From positions 124,001-188,000 of the forward strand of contig CAWAWG010000003.1 in the NCBI GenBank assembly GCA_963785645.1: a stretch of 64,000 nucleotides of DNA, in the 5' to 3' direction. A program made the translations under genes and the position numbers. Under the pieces are notes generated by a model, which worked only from the letters and a program-made list of their open reading frames with translations, had not been told where the DNA came from and made no database searches. Every line of letters begins with the position of its first letter. The first letter of the stretch is position 1. Origin of the DNA: Trebonia sp963785645. Its GTDB lineage: Bacteria; Actinomycetota; Actinomycetes; Streptosporangiales; Streptosporangiaceae. Below, one piece after another: positions 1-9,186 of the stretch.

Positions 1-1
1 G

Positions 2-1898
2 CGCGACCGGATACTTTTTGAACTCGCGTTCGAGGCACTGCAGGACGGCAGAGAGGTAGTACTCGATGCCGCCACGATCGGGCGCCTGGCGAGAGCGGAC
101 AAACCGCTGCCGCCCCGGGGGCTGGATCTCCACGCCGAACTGGTCACCGCCGGCCCCGCAGCGGTGGACGAGGGACAGTTCCAGGTCATCCTGACCCCGC
201 GGCCGGGCAGCCTGACCGCCGGAGCCACGTTCGGACGGTTCGCCTACCTTCTGGGCGGTGCGCCGTTGCTGGAAGAGGTGGCGCAGCGACCTCGCCCGGG
301 CACCCTGGCCGCTCATCTGTCGCACGGTGTGCACCTGGCGCGCAGCCGCAATATCGCCCGCACCGCGCACTGGCTGCCGAACCGGGTGACGGCCGGGGTC
401 TTCGGCGGGGAACGTCCCGGCGACATATCAATCGCTGACCTGGCCGTCGCCGCCGACGAACAGCGGCTGCGGGTGTTCTGCGTCAGCCGGGGGCTCGAAT
501 TGGACGCCTCCGCTCACTTCATGCTTAATCCCGCCGGGACCAGCCCCAACGAAGCCAGGTTCCTCCACGACGTCAGCCTGATGGCCGCTGGGGCCTTCTC
601 CAGCTGGAGCTGGGGGGAGGCGGAAAACCTTCCCGTGCTGCCTCGTGTGCGCTATCAGCGCACGGTGCTCGCGCCGGCGAGCTGGCGCTGCACGGGGCTC
701 GTGCTCGACCGTTCGCTCAGCTGGCCGGGGTGGCAGGAGGCCTTCGAAGAGTGGCGCGGACGCCGGTCGGTGCCGGACCGGATCCGGCTGGGCACCCACG
801 ACCGGCAACTGCGGCTTGACCTGCGCAGGCAGTGGCACCGCAGGCTGCTCAGAGCGGAGATCAACGAAGCCGCGGACGGTGCCCCGGTCGTCCTCCAGGA
901 AGATCCCGCGGCTCTGGGCGGTGCCGGGTGGCTCGGTGATCCCGGGGTGGTCGCCGAGCTGGTCGTGGCCCTCCGCTCGACCGCCGCGCCGCTGCCCGGC
1001 ACGCCACTGCCCCCGGTGCGCCTGGCCGTCGGTGCCCCACCTGCCCGGCGGACAGTGGCTGTACGCCAGGCTTTACGCGGCCGCCGGCCTGGCAGCGGGC
1101 CCTGATGGCCGGCGCCGTACGCGAGTTCGTCTCCGGGCTGTCGGGGCTAGTCGATGAGTGGTTCGCGGTGCGCTATGCCGATCCCGAGCCGCACCTGCGA
1201 CTGCGGCTGCACGGCGACCCGCGGTCCCTGTGGGGAACGGTACTGCCCCGGCTGAACCGGTGGCCGGCGAGCTGATCGAAGCTGGCCTGCTACGACGCGT
1301 GGACCTCGGCGACTACGAACCGGAGACCGAGCGGTACGGCGGCCCTGATCTGCTGCCGCTGGCCCACCGCGTATTCCACGCGGACAGCGTTCTTGCCTTC
1401 GCGCTGCTGGCGGGCGATCTCGACCGGCAACCGCCTGGGCCGTGGCTGACCGCGGCGCTGAGCGCGGTCGATCTGGTCTCCGCGTTGTTCTCCGCGACAC
1501 CGCTTGACCCGGACGAGTGGATGCTACGGCGGATCCGCAAGTCCCAGTCCCACCATGCCCGCGTCCGGCCGCATCTTCCTCAGTTGCTCCGGGCCGCGGC
1601 TGGAACGGACTCCGGTTCGGACTGCGCGGAGCCAGGTCCTCCCCCGCAGTTGTTCGCCGGGGGAAACCTGGCGGGGCTGTGGAGGGCCCGCACCCGGTCG
1701 TTGCGGGCCTACGGCGAGGCGCTTCATCAAGCCTGCGCTGGCCGCGGCTCTGAGCCGGCGGACGGGGCGGCGCTCAGTTTGCTTCACATGCACCACAATC
1801 GCCTGATCGGCATTGACCGGGACAGCGAGCAAACTATGCTTGCCGCCGCTCGCGGTATCGCCCAGTCCCGCCACGGCCGGCAAGAAACCGGGCGGTGA
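2..1898 (+). CDS. Lanthipeptide dehydratase LanB, 3' part, frameshifted
   Basis: C-terminal part of a LanB-type dehydratase, which activates Ser/Thr of a precursor peptide as glutamyl esters and eliminates them to dehydroamino acids. The gene runs in from the left edge. The segment to about 1035 resembles the lantibiotic dehydratase glutamylation domain. The rest is a SpaB_C-type elimination domain: GGQWLYARLY near 1050, then DEWFAVRYADPEPHLRLRLH near 1145, then RVFHADSVLAFALL near 1375. These pieces lie in different frames, with shifts near 1035, 1095 and 1262. Each segment stays family-like, so indel errors are likelier than decay. The stop overlaps the LanC start (GTGATG). The precursor gene must lie outside the window. 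Confidence 0.8.
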
Positions 1899-3197
1899 TG
1901 GACCCGGCGAGCGATGTCGCCCGGCGCGCCGCTGGCGTGGTGTCCCAGGTCGCCAGCCAGTTGGCAGACCCGGCGAAGGTCGATGAGCTGGTGCGCCTCA
2001 GCGGCGACCCCCTCTGGCGGCCCGACTCCCTCGCAGCGGGCTACCCCGCGCTCGCGGCGCTGTTCGCGGTCTTGCCAGGGAGCGAGACGCGGCAACTGGC
2101 ACACCAGTACCTCGCCGCCGCGGTACGCCAGCGGACCGTCGCGGACGGCAGCGGGCTCTTTTTCGGGAACATGGCTCTGGGATACGCAGCACTGCTCGCC
2201 ACCCGGTCGGACGGCGACTACCAGTCATTGCGGGCAGCATCCGCCGCCGCCGCCGAACGGGCGGTAGCCCGACGCGTCGAGCAGATCGCGACCCGGTCGG
2301 ACACAACTGGCTACGACACGATTTACGGACTGGCTGGAATCACCCGGTACCTGCTTGCCACCCACGCCGGCCAGGCGTTGCGGACAGCATTGGCAGCAAC
2401 GGTGTCGCTGGCGCGCCCGTGCCTCGTACACGGTCGGCCGCTTCCGGGCTGGTGGGTGGCCAGCGGCCCTGATCTCCGACCGGGCGGTGCCGGCTTCCCC
2501 GAACGGCCACCTCAACCTGGGCCTTGGTCACGGCGTCGCAGGACCACTCGCAGTGCTCTCGCTGGCCCTGCGAGCCGGCGTGAGCGTGCCGGGTCAGCAC
2601 GAGGCCGTCGAAACGATCGCGCGCTGGCTGGCCGACCGGGTGCGGCATGACGATCACGGCCCCTTCTGGCCTTCGTACGTGACCTTCGAGGAGGAGGTCG
2701 GCGACATGACCACCGCCCGGCCGCAGACCCGCGCGGCTTGGTGTTACGGAACTCCTGGGGTTGCCCGCGCACTGCAGCTCGCGAGCATCGCCCTGTCCGA
2801 ACCCGCCTGGGGCAACCTGGCTGCCGCTGCCATGCGCTCGCTGCTTGACCGTCCCCAAGACGACTGGCTGATCAGGGACGGATCCGTGTGCCACGGCGCT
2901 GCCGGGCTGCTGCACCTGACAACCACTATCGCCGCCGACTCCGCGGACCCAGGGCTGCGGTCACGGCTCCCCGGCCTGGCGCAGTGGGCACTGGACTTCC
3001 TCTGCGCGGACACCGCATCCGGCTTCCTGGTTCCGCCGCCACCGGACCTGCCCGCCCGCCCGGAGCCTGGCGGGTACCGGCTGGGCCTCTTGGAGGGCGC
3101 GTCAGGAATCGCACTGGCACTCGGCCAATTCGCCGGAGTGCTGGACCCCGGCCCGGACCCGGCCGTGCCCTGGGACGCCGCGCTGCTCCTGCACTAG
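1895..3197 (+). CDS. Lanthionine synthetase C (LanC-like cyclase), one frameshift
   Basis: LanC-family zinc enzyme that adds Cys thiols to dehydroamino acids to form (methyl)lanthionine rings. The zinc-site signatures are all present: GHGVAGPL near 2530, AWCYGTPGVARAL near 2740 and CHGAAGLLHL near 2890, giving the two Cys and one His ligands. The glycine-rich helical repeats of the alpha/alpha toroid are recognisable. The reading frame changes once around 2450-2470, so the first about 185 residues and the last about 250 sit in different frames. Total length of about 430 residues is normal for LanC. Start overlaps the LanB stop, implying translational coupling. Either GTG 1895 or ATG 1898 could initiate. 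Confidence 0.85.
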
Positions 3198-3715
3198 CGC
3201 TGCGCGCGGATGGCGGCCGGGAGGGCAGCCAGCACCAGGATGCCGGTCAGCGCGAACGCCGCCGGATAGCCGGTGCGGGCGGCGAACAGGCCGAAGACGG
3301 CCGGGCCCGCCCCGTATCCGGCGTCATAGGCGAGGTTCCACACTGAACTGGCCTGAGCCTCCGGCAGCCGCTCGATGAGCAGCGCGAACGTCGCGTTCTC
3401 GATCACACCGAACCCGGCGCCGAAAAGCACCATGCTCGCGAAAACCATGACCGGCGAAGCCAGCCAGATCATCGCGGTCAGGCCGAGGGCGGCCGCGCCA
3501 AGCGCCGGGATGAGCAGCCGCGCGTGACCGTAGCGGTCGCCGTGCCGGCGGCCTGCCAGCGGCTGAGCGTCGCCGCGACCGCCTGGACGAGCAGAGCGGC
3601 CGAGGCGAGGCTGCTCGGCACCCCCTTAGCGAGCGGGAGGAACGAGTCGAGCACGCCTGGCCGCGACGGTGCAGGCGGCAAAGATCAGCGGCAGCCGCAG
3701 CGTGCCGCCCGGTAC
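3194..3715 (-). pseudogene. MFS transporter, C-terminal half only
   Basis: Encodes the last about six membrane segments of a major facilitator superfamily permease, read leftwards and ending at 3194. Segment LRLPLIFAACTVAA near 3690 looks like the start of the second six-helix half. Then follow LDSFLPLAKGVPSSLASAALL near 3640 and IENATFALLIERLP near 3390. A frame change occurs near 3530. The first six helices and the start are absent. Upstream the sequence passes directly into the divergent aminotransferase-type regulator remnant, so the missing part was lost with the intergenic region. It abuts the LanC gene tail-to-tail, so it could once have been a lanthipeptide-cluster exporter, but nothing shows its substrate. 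Confidence 0.65.
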
Positions 3716-4748
3716 CCGCCGCGCGGGCGCTGTCCGCGTCGCATCCGCGGATCTGGGATACGGCGATCCGCGGGGCAGCGCGGTCCTGCGCGAGGTGCTC
3801 GCCGGGTACCTGCGGCGGGTGCGTGCCGCCGACGCCGACCCCGGGCGGATGATCGTCAGCACCGGCTGCGCGCAGGGCATCAACCTGGTGCTGCGCGCGC
3901 TGAGCCGGGAATGCGGCGTTTCCTGCGTGGCCTTCGAAGACCCGGGTTACGGTACCGCGCAGTCCGACGAGACTGTCCGGGCCGCCGCGGCGATGGGCCT
4001 GCGCGCCGCGTACGTGCCGGTCGACGAGGAGGGCCTGGTGGTGAGCGCGCTGGCGGCAAGCGGAGCCCAGGCTGTCGTCGTGACGCCCGCGCACCAGTCC
4101 CCCACCGGGGTGGTCCTGTCCGCGGCCCGCAGGCACGCGCTGGTGGACTGGGCCCAGCGCGAAGGCGGGTACGTGATCGAGGACGACTACGACTCGGAAT
4201 TCCGTTACGACTCCGATCCGGTCGGCACGCTGCAGGGACTGGCCCCTGATCAGGTCTTCCTGATCGGCACGGCCAGCAAGGCGCTGGCACCCGCGGTTCG
4301 GCTCGGCTGGGTCCACGCGCCCGCACCGCTGGCCCGGGCCGTCGCCGAGGAGAAAGAGATGAGCGACCGCGGCTCGTGCACGATCGACCAGCTCGCCCTG
4401 GCGACCCTGCTCACATCGGGCCGCTACGACCGGCACCTGCGCCGGATGCGAACGGTCTACGCCGGCCGCAGGACCGCGCTGGTCGAGGCGTTCGCCCGGC
4501 ATTCGCCCGGGATCCGGCTCACCGGCCTGGCGGCCGGATTCCACGCCGTCGCGCCGCTGCCGGCCAGCGCGGACGAGGCGGCCGTGGTCGCGGCGGCGCG
4601 GGAACGGCGGGTCGGGCTGTACGGAATCGGCGACTACCGCGGCACGGCCGACGCGGCGGCACCGCCCGCGCTGGTCATCGGCTTCGGCAACGTCGGCGAG
4701 CGAACCATCGACCCCGCCGTCGCCGCCATCGCCGACCTGCTCGCCTGA
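3669..4748 (+). pseudogene. MocR/PdxR-type regulator, aminotransferase domain remnant
   Basis: Fold-type I PLP aminotransferase domain of the kind found at the C-terminus of MocR-subfamily GntR regulators. Seen in order: LGYGDPRGSAVLREVLAGYL, then AFEDPGYGTAQ, then TPAHQSPTGVVLS, then IEDDYDSEFRYD and GTASKALAPAVRLGWVH with the PLP-binding Lys. The family normally begins with a winged-helix GntR domain plus linker of about 110-130 residues. That, and the first stretch of the aminotransferase fold, are missing here. Homology starts only at about 3736, where the divergent MFS fragment ends. From there to the stop the frame is intact. MocR genes are often divergent from a transporter they control, which fits a deletion across such a pair. 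Confidence 0.75.
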
Positions 4749-5015
4749 CCGGCCTAAACGGACCGCGGTCGCCCTCCCCGGATGGATAACCAGCAAAATC
4801 CTTACTCCGAACGGATCCGGCGTGCCTGTCCGCACGCCGCCTGGCTTCCGGGCCGGGGCTTGCGGCCAGCGGGACCCTGGAGGTAACTAGATGCGCTCGG
4901 CGCGGGCCGCCGCCGGGCCGGATCACCGCGATGACGTAAGTGTTACAGTGCTGATAGCTGCTCGTTGCGGCTTCTGCGCTGGTCCTGGTAGGCCGGCAGT
5001 CTTTGAGGTCAGGCT

Positions 5016-5351
5016 ATGCGCCTGAATATGGAAAGCGATCCGGTCGCGACGCCACCAGCGCTGCTAGTTGTGACCGGGGTCATCGACTGGAGCACGATCG
5101 CGCAGTTCCGGGCCCGGCTGTCCCGGCTGGTGTCCGGCCCGCGACCGGACGTCCTGGTAGACCTCAGCGGGCTGCTGTCCTGGTCGCCGGAGGCGCAGCG
5201 GCTGCTGGCCGCTGCCACGGGGGAAGCGCGCCTGCACGGGGGCCGGCTGGTGATGTCCGGGCTGGCACCGATCCCCGCGTGGCAGGCGGGCGACTGCGAC
5301 CTGCCGGGTCTCCAGGGCGTGCTTGAACACGCCGCCGGCGAAGCCGCCTGA
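5016..5351 (+). CDS. STAS-domain protein (anti-sigma factor antagonist-like)
   Basis: 111 residues forming essentially one STAS fold: VVTGVIDWSTIAQFRARL as the first strand-helix unit, then DVLVDLSGLLSW, the position where the phosphorylatable Ser/Thr of SpoIIAA-like antagonists sits, then RLHGGRLVMSGL. Such proteins sequester anti-sigma kinases or act in signalling complexes. The Ser region (LSWSPEAQ) departs from the usual DSSGL motif, so phospho-switching is uncertain. No kinase or sigma-B-like gene lies next to it. The GAGG box seven bases upstream supports ATG 5016 over the in-frame ATG 5028. Confidence 0.7.
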   Translation: MRLNMESDPVATPPALLVVTGVIDWSTIAQFRARLSRLVSGPRPDVLVDLSGLLSWSPEAQRLLAAATGEARLHGGRLVMSGLAPIPAWQAGDCDLPGLQGVLEHAAGEAA

Positions 5352-5447
5352 GCCGGGCAAAGGGCACTGCCGCGATCAGACGGCCCTGCCAGAATGGGTA
5401 TCCGGCGCGACGGTGCGCGCCAGGAAAGCTGGCAGAGGGAGGACCGG

Positions 5448-6083
5448 GTGGCGATAACGTTTGTCCTTGGCGGCGGGGCGGCCGGCAGTGACGGGTACCG
5501 CGGCACGATACAGGCGGTTGTTCTCGATCCCGCCGCTGGCACGCTGACCCATCTGGCGGTCGAGCCGGAGGGCCGCCGCGGCCTGGCCCGGCTGGTGCCG
5601 CTCGATCTTGTTGACGCGGCAGCGGGCGCGGTCCGGCTCCGCTGCACCGAGGCGGAGTTCCAGGGCCTTGAGCCGGCGGAGGAGACCTTGGCCGAGTTCA
5701 CGCTCGGTTACGAGGTCCCGGTCCAGTTGCTGCCCTCCGGCTGGCGCGGCACGGGCGGGCCGGTCACCCAGGGCGACTCGATCCCGCGGATCCCGGAGCA
5801 GGAAACCGTCGACGTCATACCCCCGGGCGAGGTGGAAGAGCACGGCGGCGAGCCCGTGCACGCTGCCGACGGCAATATCGGGCAGCTCCGCGCCCTGCGC
5901 ATCGATCCGGCGAGCCGTCAGGTGACCCACCTGGTGGTCAGGGAAAAGCACCTGCTGGCCCGCAGGGACGTCGCGATCCCGTTCAGCAGCGTGACCGGAT
6001 TCGATGACGGCATCCAGCTCAGCCTGACCCGGCAACAGGTACGCGACCTGCCCTCCGACAGCGACGATCCCGCCACCACCTAG
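5448..6083 (+). CDS. Protein with two PRC-barrel-like domains
   Basis: About 211 residues from GTG 5448, chosen because AGGGAGG lies just upstream; an in-frame ATG at 5394 lacks such a site. Two beta-rich halves are visible: one near residues 1-75 (YRGTIQAVVLDPAAGTLTHL) and one near 130-200 (GQLRALRIDPASRQVTHLVV, then IPFSSV). The spacing of the paired 'THL.V' strands is typical of PRC-barrel sheets. The end LSLTRQQVRDLPS is common in actinobacterial PRC-barrel proteins. No catalytic motif is visible; a ligand- or protein-binding role is inferred. Confidence 0.6.
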   Translation: MAITFVLGGGAAGSDGYRGTIQAVVLDPAAGTLTHLAVEPEGRRGLARLVPLDLVDAAAGAVRLRCTEAEFQGLEPAEETLAEFTLGYEVPVQLLPSGWRGTGGPVTQGDSIPRIPEQETVDVIPPGEVEEHGGEPVHAADGNIGQLRALRIDPASRQVTHLVVREKHLLARRDVAIPFSSVTGFDDGIQLSLTRQQVRDLPSDSDDPATT

Positions 6084-6249
6084 CGGAGCAGGACGCCGAT
6101 CCCGGAGCCGCGAGCCCTGAAGATGATCACCCGGGCCCGGCCCGGCCAGCCGGGAAAAGCCAGGCGGCAGGCGGGTAACCGGTGGCGGGCGGTCGGACAC
6201 TAACCGGTGTGAGCCGAATCGCAGCCTCGCCGTCTGTTGGAGGACCGCC

Positions 6250-7293
6250 GTGACGACTGTCCGCATCGTTCCTGTGCGCCATATCCGGCCCGCACGGGCC
6301 CCGGACGGGAGTGAGGTGCCCGGCTGGCGGCCGCATCAGCGTCTCATCGTGCTGGCCGACACGGTGCCTACCGAGAACGGGGGCCACCGGGCGGTGCCGC
6401 TGTGGCTAATTTTCCACAAGGGGCTGCTGGGCCGGCTGGGCCCGCCCGTCGCGGACGCCGAGGTGGCCAGCGGCCTGCTGGAGAGCGCGGTCCGGCTGCT
6501 GGGGGCGGCCGGGACGGCGGTGAGCGCCGTGGACATCGAGCCGGCCAGCGCCGATGTGCCCGAGCTGCGCTCGGACACGGTCACGGCGCGCGTCGCGCTG
6601 GCCACGGCCGCGGGAACCCGGGCGGTCACGGTCAGCGCCGAGTACGGCCTGGCGCTGGCCGCCGTGGCCGGGGCGCCGGTCCGGGTGGCCGATGCGGTGA
6701 TGGACCGGCTCGCGGTTCCGGTGCCGGGCGAGGACATGCCGACGCCGTTCCTGCCTCCGGCGCAGGCCCGGCCGCCGGGCCGTCCGGCGTGCCGTTTCGA
6801 GCCGCGGAACATGGCGTTCACCGACGGCCTGGACTACTGGGAACTGGCCGGCAGCTTCTCCGCTGACGGCCAGCCGGCTGGACCGGACTACTCCTGTGCC
6901 GCCGCGGACCGGTCCGCGGTCTTGGCCGCCACGGCCGGAGAACCCGCCGGCTCCGCCGTCCTCGTCCAGGCCATCGTCGCCGAGGACTACCGCGGTGCCG
7001 CGGTCACCTTCCGCGGACAGCTGCGCGCCACCGGCATCGCCGGCCAGGCCGGGCTGCACCTGACCGTGAGCACGCCGGGCGGGCCGCGCCCGCCCCTGCG
7101 CGACCACGGCAGCAGCCCGGCCGCCCCGGGCAACGGCGACTGGACCTGGCATGAGGTCACGGTGCCGGTCCCCGGCGCGGCCGCCGTCATCCGGTTCGGC
7201 ATCTCCCTGGCCGGCCGCGGCCGCATTGAGCTGCGCGGCGCGGAACTGTTCCCGGCCCAGGCGGGAACCGAGGAGCCGGGAACCCGGGAGTAA
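6250..7293 (+). CDS. DUF151/bifunctional nuclease-like domain plus jelly-roll domain protein
   Basis: 347 residues in two domains. Residues about 25-155 follow the DUF151 (bifunctional nuclease) pattern: GGHRAVPLWL, then LLESAVRLLGAAGTAVSAV, then a strand TVTARVALA and VSAEYGLALAAVAGAPVRV. The RPSDAL-like motif of classical members is replaced. Residues about 185-340 resemble the beta-sandwich domain at the end of some actinobacterial regulators: FEPRNMAFTDGLDYWELAG, then AEDYRGAAVTFRGQLR, then AAVIRFGISLAGRG. GGAGG seven bases upstream supports GTG 6250. Eight bases separate it from a sigma-fused paralogue, so they are probably cotranscribed. Biochemical function is unknown. Confidence 0.6.
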   Translation: MTTVRIVPVRHIRPARAPDGSEVPGWRPHQRLIVLADTVPTENGGHRAVPLWLIFHKGLLGRLGPPVADAEVASGLLESAVRLLGAAGTAVSAVDIEPASADVPELRSDTVTARVALATAAGTRAVTVSAEYGLALAAVAGAPVRVADAVMDRLAVPVPGEDMPTPFLPPAQARPPGRPACRFEPRNMAFTDGLDYWELAGSFSADGQPAGPDYSCAAADRSAVLAATAGEPAGSAVLVQAIVAEDYRGAAVTFRGQLRATGIAGQAGLHLTVSTPGGPRPPLRDHGSSPAAPGNGDWTWHEVTVPVPGAAAVIRFGISLAGRGRIELRGAELFPAQAGTEEPGTRE

Positions 7294-7301
7294 AGCCAAG
7301 C

Positions 7302-8872
7302 ATGGACATCACCGACGGCGACCTGGTCCGGCTCGCCCGCGACGGCGACCCGGCCGCGTTCCGGCTGCTGGTCGAGCGGCACCGGCCGATGGCCCGCGCC
7401 CGCGCGGGCCGGCTGTGCCCGCAGCCGGACGACGCCGACGACGCCGTGCAGGACGCCTTCCTGCAGGCGTTCCTGGCGCTGGACCGGCTGCGCGACCCCG
7501 ACCGGTTCGCCGGCTGGCTGGGCGGCATCGTGGCCAACGTCTGCCGCGCGCAGCGGCGCCGGGCCCCGCTGACCCTGCTCGGCGACTGGCCCGAGAACCT
7601 GCAGCCCGCATCGGACGGCAGCCTGCCGTCGGCCGAGGACCTGGACCGCGCCGACGTGCTCAGCCACGCGGTCGCCGCCCTGCCCCCCGGGCAGCGCCAC
7701 GCCGTCACCGCGTACTACTACGCCGACCAGCCCGCCGGGCTGGTCGGCACCACGCCCGGCGCGGCCAAGGCCAGCCTGCACAAGGCCCGCCGCCGGCTGC
7801 GCGAGTACATCACCGCCCACCGCCCCGACCTCATCCCCGCCGCCTCCCGGAGTATCCCCATGACCGCTGTCCGCATCGCGCACGCCGACCCCTGGCCCGG
7901 ACGCACACCAGACGGGAGGATGGATATCCGCCACCTGCTCGTGGTCCTCGCCGACACCGTGCCCGCTGAAGACGGCGGCCACCGGGCGCTGCCGATCCGG
8001 TTCCCTGGCCCCCAACGCGAGCTCTGGCGCCTGCTCAGCCGCCCCGACGACCTGCACGAGGAGGACCTGCTGGGCGATCAGGCCGAGGAGATGACCGGCC
8101 GGCTGCTGCAGGCGGCCGGGATCACCCTGGCCGGCGTGACCGTTACCGACCTGGGCCCGGGAGTGATCGCCACGCGGATCGACGTCGCCGGGCCCGGCGG
8201 AACCCGGCCGGTCACCGCCAGCCTCGCCGACGGCCTGACCCTCGCCGTCATCGCCGGCGCGCCGCTGGCCGTCGACGACCCGGTCATGGACCGGCTCGCC
8301 CGGCCCGTCACCGGCCCCGACCTGCTCAGCCGGTTCCGCAGCCGGGAGACACCCTCCAGGCCGTTGAGACGGCGGTTCGAGCCCCGCAACCTGGCGTTCG
8401 CCGACGGGCTTGACCGATGGCAGCTCGGCGGCACGTTCCTGCGCCTGGGCACCGGGCTCGACTACTCCGCCACCGCCTCCGGCGGGCGTGCGATCCTGGC
8501 CGCGGCCGTGCCCGAACCCGCCGGATTCGCCTTCCTCAGCCAGGAGATCGAACCCGACGACTACCGCAGCCGCACCGTCACCTTCCGCGCCGAACTGCGC
8601 ACCGCCCGGGCGGACGGCCGCGCCGGGCTGGCACTCCGCGCCGCCGGCCGGGCCGGCCCACGCCACCGCGGGCGGCCAGCCCGGATCCCTGGGAAGACCC
8701 GGCCAACCACATCGCCTTCACCTCCGCAGCCGGCGAGTGGGCTCAGTACGAGGTCACCGCCCAGATCCCGCCGGACGCCGGACGGATCAGGTTCGGCATC
8801 TTCCTTGACGGCGCCGGTCAGCTCGAATTCCGCCAGCCTGAACTAGCGCTGCATCCGCCAGGCCAGCAATAA
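7302..8872 (+). CDS. ECF sigma factor fused to DUF151-like and jelly-roll domains, frameshifted near the 3' end
   Basis: N-terminal about 175 residues form an ECF sigma factor: region 2 is FRLLVERHRPMARARAG to DDAVQDAFLQAFLALDRL and FAGWLGGIVANVCRAQRRR. Region 4 is LPPGQRHAVTAYYYADQP to GTTPGAAKASLHKARRRL, with several residues missing from the usual first HTH helix. The same frame continues into a paralogue of the preceding protein: VVLADTVPAEDGGHRALPI (DUF151-like), then FEPRNLAFADGLDRWQLGG. The frame slips near 8660; the end (TSAAGEWAQYEVTAQIPPD, then GRIRFGIFLDGAG) is in another frame ending at 8872. ATG 7860, with GGAG upstream, aligns with the paralogue's start, so the nuclease-like part could also be made alone. 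Confidence 0.65.
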
Positions 8873-9186
8873 CGCCGTCCAACCGGCTCTGCCCGCCCAC
8901 GCCCGCAACCGCCGGGCGATAACCGGTGGCCGGGGAAAACCGGCATTCAGAATTCAGCCGGCGAACTGCGGCTAAGCGGGGCAAGGTATACCGAGTTTCG
9001 CGCGTGATCCTGTCCGGTATGTACGGTGTTGTACCCGCCAAAATCGGTATACCTCTCCAGCGGCACGCTGCTTGTTGTCCGAATCGAGACCCGCAAGCTA
9101 AGCGGCATTAAGCTAAGGCCCGAGATGTCGACGTGGCGGTGCCGGAAGGGGCGCCCACCCGGGCGCGACCGAAATAGCATTGGCAG
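8873..9186. other. Intergenic region upstream of mftE
   Basis: About 310 bases with no convincing gene. It carries two copies of the self-palindromic octamer GGTATACC, at 8985-8992 and 9046-9053, embedded in an 11-base inverted repeat (see the separate entry). It is less GC-rich than its surroundings, as expected of a promoter region for the gene at 9187. Confidence 0.5.
8984..9054. promoter_or_regulatory. Candidate operator: paired GGTATACC sites
   Basis: AGGTATACCGA at 8984-8994 and TCGGTATACCT at 9044-9054 are an exact 11-base inverted repeat, and each arm holds the palindrome GGTATACC. The arms lie 61 bases apart, close to six helical turns, compatible with a dimeric repressor binding two sites upstream of the creatininase gene. 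The binding protein is unknown. Confidence 0.4.

Noticed and set aside
4600..5015. tRNA or other structured RNA
   Set aside because: No cloverleaf or recognised RNA signature was found here or in other gaps; only simple hairpins near gene ends.
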